Assembly (NCBI RefSeq): GCF_900101095.1
Contig: NZ_FNFM01000006.1
Span: forward strand, 190,101-254,100
Source: Actinopolyspora mzabensis
GTDB taxonomy: Bacteria; Actinomycetota; Actinomycetes; Mycobacteriales; Pseudonocardiaceae
Length of the DNA stretch: 64,000 nucleotides
Direction of reading: 5' to 3'
In this document: piece by piece, positions 26,155-34,378 of the stretch
Numbering within the stretch: position 1 is the stretch's first letter
Layout: each line of letters opens with the position of its first letter
The notes under the pieces: generated by a model
Database searches by the model: none
Told to the model about the DNA's origin: nothing
Seen by the model: the letters and a program-made list of their open reading frames with translations, nothing else
Translations under genes and position numbers: made by a program

Positions 26155-26378
26155 CGCTCAGCCTCTATTACCGTGGCCTGCTCACCGGCACAGATGGTGA
26201 GCTCGGTGGGTTCGTCGCGGTATTCGCGCAGCGCGGCGGCGAGTTCGTCCAGTGCGTCGGCCAGTGTCCGTCGATCGGTGGCAGGGAGTTGGTTGCCGCC
26301 GAGTCGGTGGGCGGCTTCGTCGAGCATCCATTGGCAGCGGCGCAGCAGTACGGCCAGTTGGGTGTGTGGCTGGCTCAC
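26151..26378 (-). CDS. Hypothetical protein, island small gene B
   Basis: 75 residues, starting SQPHTQLAVLLRRCQWMLDE and ending VIEAER. Mostly helical and acidic at the C-terminus. The GTG start overlaps the preceding stop as GTGA, and its own stop overlaps the next ATG. No family recognised. Confidence 0.6.
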   Translation of the reverse strand: MSQPHTQLAVLLRRCQWMLDEAAHRLGGNQLPATDRRTLADALDELAAALREYRDEPTELTICAGEQATVIEAER

Positions 26379-26593
26379 CGAAAACCACCCCCGTTCGGCA
26401 GCTGGCCCAGCAGTTTGGTCAGGGTGTCCCGTAGCTGGCGCGCCTGCTCGGCATTCCAACGGGTGCGGTCGTAGACGGTGGGTGTGATGATCGTCAGCCG
26501 GTCGCGCTCGATCGACAGCTGTAGTGATTCGGTGCCGGCGTGCTCGACGGTGTTGCACCGCACCGACACGGGGTTTGTTGATCTCGTGGTCAT
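26375..26593 (-). CDS. Hypothetical protein, island small gene A
   Basis: 72 residues, LSIERDRLTIITPTVYDRTR followed by an amphipathic helix WNAEQARQLRDTLTKLLGQL. First gene of the overlapping chain A-B-C. It lies 40 nt below the operator-like palindrome and -10-like TACACT, so it probably heads the operon that continues to the toxin and Imm1. No family recognised. Confidence 0.6.
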   Translation of the reverse strand: MTTRSTNPVSVRCNTVEHAGTESLQLSIERDRLTIITPTVYDRTRWNAEQARQLRDTLTKLLGQLPNGGGFR

Positions 26594-26633
26594 GCCCGCA
26601 GCATCGGTCGGTTGGCGATGCGAAGTGTAGGGA

Positions 26634-26667
26634 TTGCGCTGTGCATTCCCTTATGTGCATAGCGCAA
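26634..26667. promoter_or_regulatory. Operator-like palindrome between the island regulator and the small-gene operon
   Basis: TTGCGCTGTGCA (26634-26645) and TGCATAGCGCAA (26656-26667) are inverted 12-bp arms with one mismatch and a 10-bp spacer. On the minus strand TACACT follows 15 nt beyond. It sits just after the XRE regulator gene and before the small-gene operon, and is the best candidate binding site for that regulator. Confidence 0.6.
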
Positions 26668-26673
26668 GAGGTG

Positions 26674-27660
26674 TTATCGGTGTTGCTCGGCCCGGTCGAG
26701 AGCTTCCCGGTATTCCACTGTCCATTCCCCGGTGCGTTGATCAGGGGGAAGTCCGTCCAAACCGGTACTGAGGTGATCGGATGCGGTGGTGTGGTCCGCC
26801 AAGGCTAGATGGGCCAGGCCGATGTTGAGTCGGTGAAAAATCGGGGTGAGCCAGTAGGCCGTGCGCGGAGGTTCTTCACGGGCAGCTGCGTCGATCAGCT
26901 CTCCGGCCGTGTCCAGCAGGCGAAGAGCGTAGTCGGGTTGTCCGAGTTCGGCATAGCCCTGCGCCGCCTGCGCAGCGGCTCCGACCCGTTGGGCGATGTG
27001 GGCACCGGGGGTGTGGTGCTCGGCCAGGAACCACCGCACGACTCCCCGCGAATTCCCCTGTTGTCGGGCCAGATAGCTTTTGAAGTTCGCCGCCTGGGCA
27101 GCCAGAATGCCGTTTCCGATCTCGTCGGCAACCTCTTCGGCCTCGCTGAGTAGTCGCACGGCGTCGCGGTCCCGACGTGTCTCGGCGTGCAACCATCCGG
27201 CGAACTGCACGTACTCTGCCCCCACCTCGGCCAGGGAATGCTGGTGTCTACCGCTTGCCTGGCGCATCAATCCGAGCACCGTATCCACCTGGGACATGAC
27301 AGCCGGGATCAACGGTTCCGGTCCGAGTGCGTCGTCCAGCCTGCGCTGGGCAGCCAACATGTCCGCGAGAGCGGTTACGGTCGCCGCGTCGATCCGGTAG
27401 GGCTGCTCCAGCCCCCGAGCGAGCCGCTGCTGATCGTCCGGGGTGAGCAGTCCGCTGGCCGGAGCCGCCAACGTGGTCAATTCCTCGTCCGAACCGAGCA
27501 GTTCGTCCAACCGGCGCGCCATCGACACGTCAATCGTCTGACGGTCCGACTCGTACCGCGACAGCGAGGACTGGCTGATATGTGCCTGCCTGGCCAGCTG
27601 CGGCTGAGACAACCCCGCCAACGCACGCAACCGGCGCAACGCTTGTCCAAACGTCTCCAC
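26674..27660 (-). CDS. XRE-family transcriptional regulator with TPR-like C-terminal domain
   Basis: 328 residues. The N-terminal helix-turn-helix is at about 8-60 (LRALAGLSQPQLARQAHISQ, then SLSRYESDRQTIDVSMARRL). The rest is helical with repeat-like segments (AQGYAELGQPDYALRLLDTA, NIGLAHLALADHTTASDHL), as in signal-sensing regulators of actinobacterial integrated elements. GTG 27660 has GAGGTG 5 nt upstream. It precedes, on the same strand, the palindrome and the small-gene/toxin operon, which it may control. The frame is intact. Confidence 0.85.
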   Translation of the reverse strand: METFGQALRRLRALAGLSQPQLARQAHISQSSLSRYESDRQTIDVSMARRLDELLGSDEELTTLAAPASGLLTPDDQQRLARGLEQPYRIDAATVTALADMLAAQRRLDDALGPEPLIPAVMSQVDTVLGLMRQASGRHQHSLAEVGAEYVQFAGWLHAETRRDRDAVRLLSEAEEVADEIGNGILAAQAANFKSYLARQQGNSRGVVRWFLAEHHTPGAHIAQRVGAAAQAAQGYAELGQPDYALRLLDTAGELIDAAAREEPPRTAYWLTPIFHRLNIGLAHLALADHTTASDHLSTGLDGLPPDQRTGEWTVEYREALDRAEQHR

Positions 27661-28086
27661 GATGCACCTCTTCGCCGAACCTCTTAACCGCCCCCACGGC
27701 GCCCCGCGGGGTCAACCTCGGCGAAGAGGCACCAACCACACTACCGAGCACACGATCAGGGGACGAGAGTTCGGTGCGCGGTACACATCCTCCCGCGAAG
27801 TGTTGAGAACGGCCGAGTTCAGCGCCTCACCAATCGCGTGGGAAGCTCGATCGCGTGCCGTGCGGCTGGGCAACGATCGAGTGCGCTGCCTCATTCGGCC
27901 GGTGCGAGCGGGTCGCTAGCCACGGCGACCGGATGGGGACCTCTGGACGCGATTTCTCGGTCTCCACCCGGGTAGCCGCATCGCTGCGCCACCATCGGGT
28001 GAAGCGCTCGGCATTTCGACTGGTAGAGCGGTCGCTCCGGTGGGACCGTGCTGTCCGAAAGCTCTCCGAAAACGGAGGTGGACATC
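27661..28086. other. Intergenic region at the right side of the island
   Basis: No supportable gene. A GGTACACAT word near 27780 recurs beside the integrase remnant (GGTACACATTTTGTACAC at 23823), but the shared word is too short to call an att site. Confidence 0.35.
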
Positions 28087-28371
28087 ATGGAAATGCCCAT
28101 CGTGAACGAGTGCGACGCCACGGATTGCGCTTACAACCAGCACCACGCCTGCCACGCCCTCGCGATCACCGTGGGAGAGCCGGCCAACCCACGATGCGAC
28201 ACCTTCACCACCGCCACTTCACCCGCGGGCGATCCCGGGGCGGTCGGCCACGTCGGGGCCTGCAAGATGTCCGACTGCGGGCACAACGTCAACCTCGAAT
28301 GCCAGGCCCCCGGCATCACGGTCGGCTACCAGGAGAACATCGTCGACTGCCTGACCTACGCACCCGCGTAG
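28087..28371 (+). CDS. Small Cys-rich protein with two DUF1540-like modules
   Basis: 94 residues with two similar halves: MPIVNECDATDCAYNQHHAC plus CHALAITVGEPANPRCDTF, and VGACKMSDCGHNVNLECQAP plus GITVGYQENIVDCLTY. Each half has the C-x4-C-x6-C pattern followed by A/PxITVG and a later Cys, typical of DUF1540, a small probable metal-binding module. Intracellular; no signal peptide. GGAGGT lies 7 nt upstream of ATG 28087. The stop codon TAG overlaps the first base of a dispersed palindromic repeat. Function of the family is unknown. Confidence 0.85.
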   Translation: MEMPIVNECDATDCAYNQHHACHALAITVGEPANPRCDTFTTATSPAGDPGAVGHVGACKMSDCGHNVNLECQAPGITVGYQENIVDCLTYAPA

Positions 28372-28439
28372 ATTTCCCGCGAAATCGACGGGGTGTCGGG
28401 GGACCGGACCCGGCGGGGCGGCGATTTCCCGCGAAATCG
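28371..28439. repeat. Two copies of the GATTTC-CGCG-AAATC palindrome
   Basis: GATTTCCCGCGAAATC at 28371-28386 and CGATTTCCCGCGAAATCG at 28422-28439. They lie directly after the DUF1540 stop codon and before the 3' end of the GMC oxidase. Same family as copies at 4346, 4420, 48454, 53918, 62532 and 62586. Confidence 0.7.
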
Positions 28440-28530
28440 CGGGACCGCGATGCTCCGATGGACGGGCGCTGGGAACGGGACAGTGGGGTGCGGAGGGCCG
28501 GAACGGTGGGCTCGGGGAGCCGGGAGCGGC

Positions 28531-30120
28531 TCAGAAGACCTTGCCCACCTCCCGGGCCACGATCTCGTCCATGTTGCGTTCCGCGAGTGCCGCGATGGTC
28601 ATGGACGGGTTGCAGGCGCCCGTGGAGCCGGGGATGAGCGCACCGTCGGTGATGTAGAGCCCACGCTGCCCGAGCACCCGGCCGTGGGCATCGCACACCT
28701 CGCCGATGGTGGCGCCCCCGAGCGGGTGGAACGTGGTGGTGTCGAAGGCGCTGGTGTCCAGCGTGATGTTCGTCAGGTGGTCCGCCAGGCTCCCGCCGAC
28801 GATGTTTCGGATCCGCTCGCGGATCCGGTCGGTGAGCTCCGCGTCGTACGACCGGCTCCAGTGCAGCACGGCGTCGTCGCGATGCGGGTCGTAGCGGAAC
28901 TCGCCGCGCGGCCGCACGATCCCGAAACCGATGACGCTGGTGGTGCCCAGGTCCACCGGGAACGGCACCGGACCGTGCACGACGGTGACCGGACCGTCCG
29001 GGTTGTCCCAGTCCCGCACGCCCATGCAGGCCGGGCCACCCTGCAGCGCACCGGGACTGTCACCCAGCGGGGTCCAGGAGAAGATCCGATCCCCGTTGTT
29101 GCCCCAGTTCGAGCCGACCGCCTCGGGCAGGTCCGGGATCAGCTCCTTCTCCCTCGCCTTCACCAGCAGTCGTGTGGTGCCCGCCGAACCGGCACCGAGG
29201 AACAGCGCGTCGGTGACGATCCGCTTGCGTTCCCGCACGGTGCCGTCGGTGGTGATGTGATCGGCCCGCACCACCCAGCGCCCGGAGGAGTCACGCGCGA
29301 TGTCGCGAACCAGGTGCAGCGTGGCCACCTCCACGCGCCCGGTCGCTTCCGCCTCGGCGAGATAGGTGACGTCCACGGTTCGCTTGCCACCGTTGTTGAC
29401 GCCGTAGAGCACGTCTCCGGTGGTGTAGGAGGGTTTCATCTCCCCGCGCAGCTCGCGGCGGGCGAAGTCCCAGTCGATCGGCAGTGGAACCCGGTAGGGC
29501 GCCATGCCCTCCCGCGCGACGTGGTCGTGGAACTGCTTGACCGCCCGGTACTCCGGGGCGTGCAGCAGGTCGTCGGGAATGCCGTTGGGCCGCAGCACCG
29601 ACTCGACCCGGCGGTAGTAGTCCCGGTCGAACCGTTCGTAGTCCAGGCCCGCGGGCATCGAGCGCGTGAAGTGCTCGGCGCTCGGCTGGATCGTCATCCC
29701 GTGGTAGACCAGCGAGCCACCGCCCACCCCGGAGCCGCACAGGATGTCCATGCCGACGCCGCGCACCCGTTCCAGCACCCCGGTGTAGGGTCGCCAAACG
29801 GTCGGTGGTGATCCGGTCAGCACCGGCCTCGGAGTCAACCAGGAGGCGCGGCGGTCGGGGCTGAACATGTGCGGGAACGTTTCCGCGTTCGGCCCGGTGG
29901 GCCACCGGATGCCGCGTTCCAGCACCAGCACCGGCACCCCGGCTCGGGCGAGTCGCGAGGCGGTGATCGAGCCGCCGAAACCGGAGCCGATCACCACCGC
30001 CCGGCGGCGCTCCGCCTCGGGCGCGGCGGAGACCGAGCCCCTCGCACCCGTGGTCAGCCCCAACGCGACGGACCCTGCCGTGCCCTTGAGCAGTTCCCGG
30101 CGTCCCAGCGAACCACGCAT
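28531..30120 (-). CDS. Exported GMC oxidoreductase, cholesterol-oxidase-like
   Basis: 529 residues. A Tat-type signal (GRRELLKGTAGSVALGLTTG) predicts folded export with FAD. VVIGSGFGGSITASRLARAG binds FAD, GSGVGGGSLVYHGM is the second GMC motif, and the C-terminus carries HPLGGATIGEVCDAHGRVLG and TGACNPSMTIAALAERNMD with the catalytic His and Asn. These match class I cholesterol oxidases of Streptomyces and Rhodococcus in order and length. The Glu that performs the isomerisation step in those enzymes appears to be replaced (the aligned segment is GPVTVVHGPVP), so it may oxidise a sterol or other alcohol without isomerising. GAGGAGAGGGA precedes the ATG. It stands alone. Confidence 0.85.
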   Translation of the reverse strand: MRGSLGRRELLKGTAGSVALGLTTGARGSVSAAPEAERRRAVVIGSGFGGSITASRLARAGVPVLVLERGIRWPTGPNAETFPHMFSPDRRASWLTPRPVLTGSPPTVWRPYTGVLERVRGVGMDILCGSGVGGGSLVYHGMTIQPSAEHFTRSMPAGLDYERFDRDYYRRVESVLRPNGIPDDLLHAPEYRAVKQFHDHVAREGMAPYRVPLPIDWDFARRELRGEMKPSYTTGDVLYGVNNGGKRTVDVTYLAEAEATGRVEVATLHLVRDIARDSSGRWVVRADHITTDGTVRERKRIVTDALFLGAGSAGTTRLLVKAREKELIPDLPEAVGSNWGNNGDRIFSWTPLGDSPGALQGGPACMGVRDWDNPDGPVTVVHGPVPFPVDLGTTSVIGFGIVRPRGEFRYDPHRDDAVLHWSRSYDAELTDRIRERIRNIVGGSLADHLTNITLDTSAFDTTTFHPLGGATIGEVCDAHGRVLGQRGLYITDGALIPGSTGACNPSMTIAALAERNMDEIVAREVGKVF

Positions 30121-30724
30121 TCCCTCTCCTCACCACGAATCCGAATGGTGATCATACGAATTCGGTCGAACTCGTGGCGTAGTGCTCATTCGATCGTGTG
30201 AGGGAAGCGTGTAGTTCGTCCCGGCGTATCCAAGGGGCTCAGGGACGACCCCCCGCTCGCCGGTACGGCTCGGTCGATCGGGCTGCTCAGCGGCCTCGGC
30301 GCACCGGCTTCGTCGGATCATCCGGTCCACACCCGACGGATGCGGTACGAAGCGGTGGCTGTACGGTCCGGGCGTCGGGCGCATTCTTCGTTCCGGCCCG
30401 GCCGGTGGGAACAGTCTCGGCGTGGGGGAGAGTTGGTTTCGCTCGTGATCGCGGTGCTCGTGTTGCGTAAGGTTCGTTCCTACTGGACGCACCGTAGACG
30501 CGTCACGCAGCCTCGTTGCGGAGGAAGCCAGGGGAACGGTTCCGCGCGTTTCGCGATGCCTTCACCGGTGCGCCGCGGGCGATCGCCCGGTCCGTTTCCG
30601 TCGGACAGTCCCGAGGCGAATTGCTCGGCCGGTGTTTTTCGGGATCGAACACGCGCGACGAAACCGACGCGATTCCACGAATTCGGTGAAAATTCGGAAT
30701 AATCTTTCGGATCGAATTTCGTGT
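30121..30724. other. Intergenic region between GMC oxidase and HKD-rich protein genes
   Basis: Open frames exist on both strands but none has gene-like composition, a ribosome binding site or a recognisable product. The stretch at 30650-30720 is AT-rich for this genome. Confidence 0.4.
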
Positions 30725-30751
30725 GTCGGGCTCCCGGGAACGGAGCCCGAC
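30725..30751 (-). terminator. Terminator hairpin after the HKD-rich protein gene
   Basis: GTCGGGCTCC and GGAGCCCGAC form a perfect 10-bp stem with a 7-nt loop, 18 nt past the stop codon on the minus strand. Confidence 0.7.
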
Positions 30752-30768
30752 AACGAACATCAGTCAGC

Positions 30769-31098
30769 TCACTGGATGCCGACGTTGATGTTGCTCTTCT
30801 CGACCTCGATGTCCTGCTTCTTCCAGTTCCAGCTCCAGAGCCAGAGCTTCTTCTGCTTCTTGTCAACGTCGATCGTGCAGGACTTGTAGAAGCACTTGTC
30901 GGCTTCGTCCTTCTTCTTGCCCTTGTGCTTGTCCTTGTCCTTGTGCTTGTCCTTGTGCTTGTCCTTGTGCTCGTCCTTGTGGCCGTGGTTGTGGTTGGCC
31001 TCCGGCCTCATGTCGTCGGCCGAAGCGACCCCCGCACCGCCGATGGCCAGCGGCAGGGCCATGGCACCGACAACTACTGCCCGCGTGAACGAACGCAT
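30769..31098 (-). CDS. Small exported His/Lys/Asp-rich repeat protein
   Basis: 109 residues. Signal peptide MRSFTRAVVVGAMALPLAIG with cleavage near ASA. The mature part has about 30 residues of HKD-type repeats (HKDEHKDKHKDKHKDKDKHK), then a Cys pair (DKCFYKSCTIDV) and an aromatic, Lys-rich end (KKLWLWSWNWKKQDIEVEKS). The His/Asp repeat could bind metal and the C-terminal beta-like strand could bind wall or membrane; neither is proven. AAAGGAAAGGG precedes the ATG. The gene is monocistronic with its own terminator. No family recognised. Confidence 0.75.
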   Translation of the reverse strand: MRSFTRAVVVGAMALPLAIGGAGVASADDMRPEANHNHGHKDEHKDKHKDKHKDKDKHKGKKKDEADKCFYKSCTIDVDKKQKKLWLWSWNWKKQDIEVEKSNINVGIQ

Positions 31099-31318
31099 GT
31101 TTGCGCCCTTTCCTTTCGGATTATGGGAATTCTGTCGGCCGACCCGTATGGGTCGATCCCGTGGAGCGATCCCATTGGTTCGCCGACAACTCGTTTTTAC
31201 CCCAGTGTTTTTCCCGGCGCCGGGCGACACGCGCGGCATTCACCGTATTGGGTGTTGTTGGTTTTCTTGTGAATCAAGTTTCGGAAAAATCGATGGAAAT
31301 CGGTGGATCGATGGTTGT

Positions 31319-32530
31319 TCACGTTTCCGGTTGTACTCGGACGGCGACAGCGGTTGCCTGGCCGACCCCCACCCCGGTGGCCGCGATTCCGAGCCCGCCG
31401 CCGCGATGGTTCAGGTGTCGACACAGGTCGACGACCACTCGCGCCATGGACGCGCCGAGCGGATGCCCGTAGGCCAGTGCACCACCGTGCACGTTCACTC
31501 GATCGTGCGGAGCCTCCGGGAGCCGCCGCAACACCGCGAGCACCAGCGCGGCGAACGCCTCGTTGATCTCCCACAGGTCGACTTGCTCGGCGTTCAGTTC
31601 CAACCTGTCCAGCAACTTGCGTATCGCAGTCACGCTCGCGAGGACGAACCGCTGGGGTGCGCAGGCCACCGTCGCCGTTCCCACCAGCTCGCCGAGGGGG
31701 GTGACAGCCAATCGGTCGGCCTGTCGCTGGGAGCCGATGAGCGCTGCCACCGAGCCGTCGCCGAGCGGTGCGGAGTTGCCCACCGTCACGGTCCCGTCAT
31801 TCGAGAAGGCGGGTGGAAACTCCGCCAGCTTGGCCGCTCCGAGCTCCGTGCTCAGCGGTTCGTCACTGCGCATCGGGATGCCGCCCACACCGCGGACCGG
31901 GAAGACGAAGCCGTCGTGCATTCCGGCGTCCCACGCCGCCGCCGCGCGGCGGTGCGAGCGCAGCGCGTACTCGTCCATCGCGGCCCGGCCCACGCCCAGT
32001 TCCGCGGCGATACGTTCGACGAGCAGCCCCAGCGGAGCCGTCCACTCCGGGTTCATGCGCGGATTGATCAGCCGCCAACCGACAGCCGTGGACACGGCCT
32101 CCAGCCGGTCGGGCAGCGCGCGTTCCGGGCGGGGGACGATGAACGGTGCCCGGCTCATGCCCTCCACGCCGCCCGCGACGACCAGTTCGGCGTCCTCCGT
32201 GCGCACCGCCCGCCCCGCCTGCACGAATGCCTCGCACCCCGAGCCGCACAACCGGTTGACGGTCACGCCGGGCACGCTCTCGGGCAGTCCGGCCAGCAAC
32301 ACGGCCATACGCGCCACGTCGCGGTTCTCCTCGCCCGCTCCGTTGGTGTTGCCGTAGATCACCTCGTCGATCGTGCCGGGATCCAGCGGACGTTCGTTCC
32401 GGTCGGCGTGTCGGCGCACCAGCTCGGCCAGCGGCATGGCGGCGAGGTCGTCCACCCGGATCCCGGAGAGCTCACCCCGGTATCTGCCGAACGGGGTTCG
32501 GGTGGCGTCGAGCAGCATCGCACGGGCCAT
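31319..32530 (-). CDS. Thiolase-family protein lacking the second catalytic Cys
   Basis: About 403 residues with thiolase fold motifs in order: DATRTPFGRYRGELSG, VNRLCGSGCEAFVQAGRAV (nucleophilic Cys), GGVEGMSRAPFI, WEINEAFAALVL and NVHGGALAYGHPLGASMARV (active-site His). At the C-terminal motif, where active thiolases have CxGxGQG, this protein has GIAATGVGVGQATAVAV, so the Cys acting as general acid/base is replaced by Gly. Loss or change of activity is therefore likely. ATG 32530 was chosen; a TTG at 32548 is also open, and neither has a ribosome binding site. It stands alone between unrelated genes. Confidence 0.85.
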   Translation of the reverse strand: MARAMLLDATRTPFGRYRGELSGIRVDDLAAMPLAELVRRHADRNERPLDPGTIDEVIYGNTNGAGEENRDVARMAVLLAGLPESVPGVTVNRLCGSGCEAFVQAGRAVRTEDAELVVAGGVEGMSRAPFIVPRPERALPDRLEAVSTAVGWRLINPRMNPEWTAPLGLLVERIAAELGVGRAAMDEYALRSHRRAAAAWDAGMHDGFVFPVRGVGGIPMRSDEPLSTELGAAKLAEFPPAFSNDGTVTVGNSAPLGDGSVAALIGSQRQADRLAVTPLGELVGTATVACAPQRFVLASVTAIRKLLDRLELNAEQVDLWEINEAFAALVLAVLRRLPEAPHDRVNVHGGALAYGHPLGASMARVVVDLCRHLNHRGGGLGIAATGVGVGQATAVAVRVQPET

Positions 32531-32691
32531 AGGGCCATGATGCCGCAATCGGGGGTGAGTACCTTAGTTCTTTCGGGTGAGTTCGGCGCATATCCGCCGA
32601 CCCCGCCAGCGCAGTCAGCCCCGTCAGCGCCGGCAGCTCCGCTCGTACCGCCGACCCCGCCGGCACCGCCGGCACCGCCGAGGCCGGTCTC

Positions 32692-33711
32692 TCACTCTTC
32701 CGAGGGGGTTTCCGCGTCGTTCGCGACGGGCGCCGGACGTTGCTCGGCCACCGCCGTGCCCTCGGCCAGCGAAACCACGTGAGCCCCGCCCTCCCCGAGC
32801 TCGCGCAGCCTGCGCAAGGCGTGCCCGGCGTCGAGCCGCACGCTCGTCCTTACCGGTTCGGCTCGCTCGGCGGGATAGAAGCCGGCACGTGCCTGGTGGC
32901 CGGAGCGCAGCGTGGCGTTCAGTGAACCGGTGGAGGCCAGCGCTCCCCGCGCGGCTCCGAGACGTCCCAGGGTGTCGTCCAGTGCGTCCAGCAGTGCCGC
33001 CCGGTTCCCCTCCGTCATGGCCCGCACCAGATCCGGGTCGGTGGCGATCACTCTCGTCCCGTCCCGGAACGAACCCGCCGCCAGCGATTCGGCCAGTGCT
33101 CCACCGTCACCGCCCACGGAGGCGAGTACGGCCGCCAGCAGGTGGGGCAGATGCGATACCCGTGCCACCGCGGCGTCGTGCTCGGCGGGGGAGGCGGGAA
33201 CCACCCGCGCGCCGCAGTCCAGTGCCAGCAGCGCCGCTTCCCGCCAGGAGTCGAGGCCGGTGTTGTCGTCGATCGTCACCGCCCAGAGCGCCCCGTCGAA
33301 CAGTTCCGCGCTGCCCGCCTCCCATCCGGAGCGGTCGGTGCCCGCCATCGGGTGCCCGCCCGCGTAACGCGCGGCGGGCGCGGATTCCCGCACCGAGTCG
33401 TGCACCGGCTGCTGCACGCTGACCACGTCGGTCAGCCACGCCGTGGGCGCGTGTCGGTTCACCTGCCGCAGTACCGTGCCGACGGCGGGCAGCGGGATCG
33501 CGAGCACCACCAGCGCGTCTCGTTCCTCCGCCCGTTCCAGCGCCTGCTCGGTGCTCGACAGCACCTCGTAGCCCGCCGCCCGAGCGGCGGCGGCGTCCGC
33601 CGCCGAAGTGGTCGTTCCCCAGGCCGGTCTGCCCGAACGCACCGCCGCCCGAAGCACGGATCCGCCGATCAGTCCCAGCCCGATCACACACACGGCTCGC
33701 ATGTGGCTCAT
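32692..33711 (-). CDS. tyrA: Prephenate dehydrogenase
   Basis: 339 residues. Converts prephenate to 4-hydroxyphenylpyruvate with NAD for tyrosine synthesis. The Rossmann motif VCVIGLGLIGGSVLRA is at the N-terminus, VLAIPLPAVGTVL follows, and GGHPMAGTDRSGWEAG is the substrate-site His motif. VSHLPHLLAAVLAS and AGSFRDGTRV are typical TyrA helices. Divergent from the tadA-partner gene, as in Mycobacterium tuberculosis Rv3754-Rv3753. ATG 33711 and ATG 33702 are both possible starts. The C-terminal 60 residues, ending in Thr/Pro/Glu, are extra and unassigned. Confidence 0.92.
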   Translation of the reverse strand: MSHMRAVCVIGLGLIGGSVLRAAVRSGRPAWGTTTSAADAAAARAAGYEVLSSTEQALERAEERDALVVLAIPLPAVGTVLRQVNRHAPTAWLTDVVSVQQPVHDSVRESAPAARYAGGHPMAGTDRSGWEAGSAELFDGALWAVTIDDNTGLDSWREAALLALDCGARVVPASPAEHDAAVARVSHLPHLLAAVLASVGGDGGALAESLAAGSFRDGTRVIATDPDLVRAMTEGNRAALLDALDDTLGRLGAARGALASTGSLNATLRSGHQARAGFYPAERAEPVRTSVRLDAGHALRRLRELGEGGAHVVSLAEGTAVAEQRPAPVANDAETPSEE

Positions 33712-33831
33712 CCTGCCCTACCCGCGACGGCTCGTGCCGGAGTGGTGACCGGGTGAACACACCCGACGTGAATCATTGACCCGGTAGGTGAGCTGTTCGC
33801 AATCGTGCTTTCGGGTGGCGTTCGCACGCTT

Positions 33832-33837
33832 TACCGT
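33832..33837 (+). promoter_or_regulatory. -10 box of leaderless transcript for the tadA partner
   Basis: TACCGT lies 6 nt before ATG 33844 and no ribosome binding site is present, consistent with a leaderless mRNA. Confidence 0.5.
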
Positions 33838-33843
33838 GGCGTC

Positions 33844-34326
33844 ATGACGCTCCAGGAGCCGGTCGCGGGGTTCGCGGTCGCCGCCGTTCGGGAGGACGGC
33901 CAATGGCGATGCGACATGTTGGACGGTTCGGTACTGACCGGACTCGACGCGATCATCACCGCATTACGCGAATTGCGCTCCAGCGGAGCCGTGGTCGGCA
34001 TGTGCAACGTGGATGACGAGTTCTTCGTGCTGGTGCGTCCGGTACCGGGTGGTGTGGAACTGACGTTGTCCGATGCGGCGGCGGCGCTCGACTACGACGT
34101 GGCCGCCGATGTGCTGGACCTGCTGCGTACGGAGCCACCCGACGAGGAGGACGAGGAGATCTGGCCGGAGGGCAACCTCGCGTTGCTCTCCGATCTGGGG
34201 CTTCCGGAGGAGGAACTGCTGCTGATCACCGAAGAGGTCGACCTCTATCCGGACGAGCAGCTCGAGATGATCGCGCAGCGCTGCGGATTCGGTGAACAGT
34301 TCACCGCGGTGCTGGAGCGGTTGTAG
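33844..34326 (+). CDS. tRNA adenosine deaminase-associated protein
   Basis: 160 residues, acidic (DEEDEEIWPEGNLALLSDLG). It is recognised by its sequence (GFAVAAVREDGQWRCDMLDG) and by its invariable place before tadA in actinobacteria (Rv3753c-like). No catalytic motif is known; the family name reflects the gene neighbourhood. It is separated from tadA by 52 bp and probably co-transcribed. Confidence 0.85.
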   Translation: MTLQEPVAGFAVAAVREDGQWRCDMLDGSVLTGLDAIITALRELRSSGAVVGMCNVDDEFFVLVRPVPGGVELTLSDAAAALDYDVAADVLDLLRTEPPDEEDEEIWPEGNLALLSDLGLPEEELLLITEEVDLYPDEQLEMIAQRCGFGEQFTAVLERL

Positions 34327-34378
34327 TGCCCGCTGTCGGATTCGGTGCCGGGGCGGGGCGGCAGCCGGACGGGCCGGA

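Noticed and set aside
23823-27790. Possible att pair based on the shared word GGTACACAT
   Set aside because: The word is too short and lies outside the tRNA 3' end; it could occur by chance.
30896-31020. Short regular repeats resembling a CRISPR or tandem array
   Set aside because: They are the codons for the HKD repeat of the small exported protein; there are no spacers.
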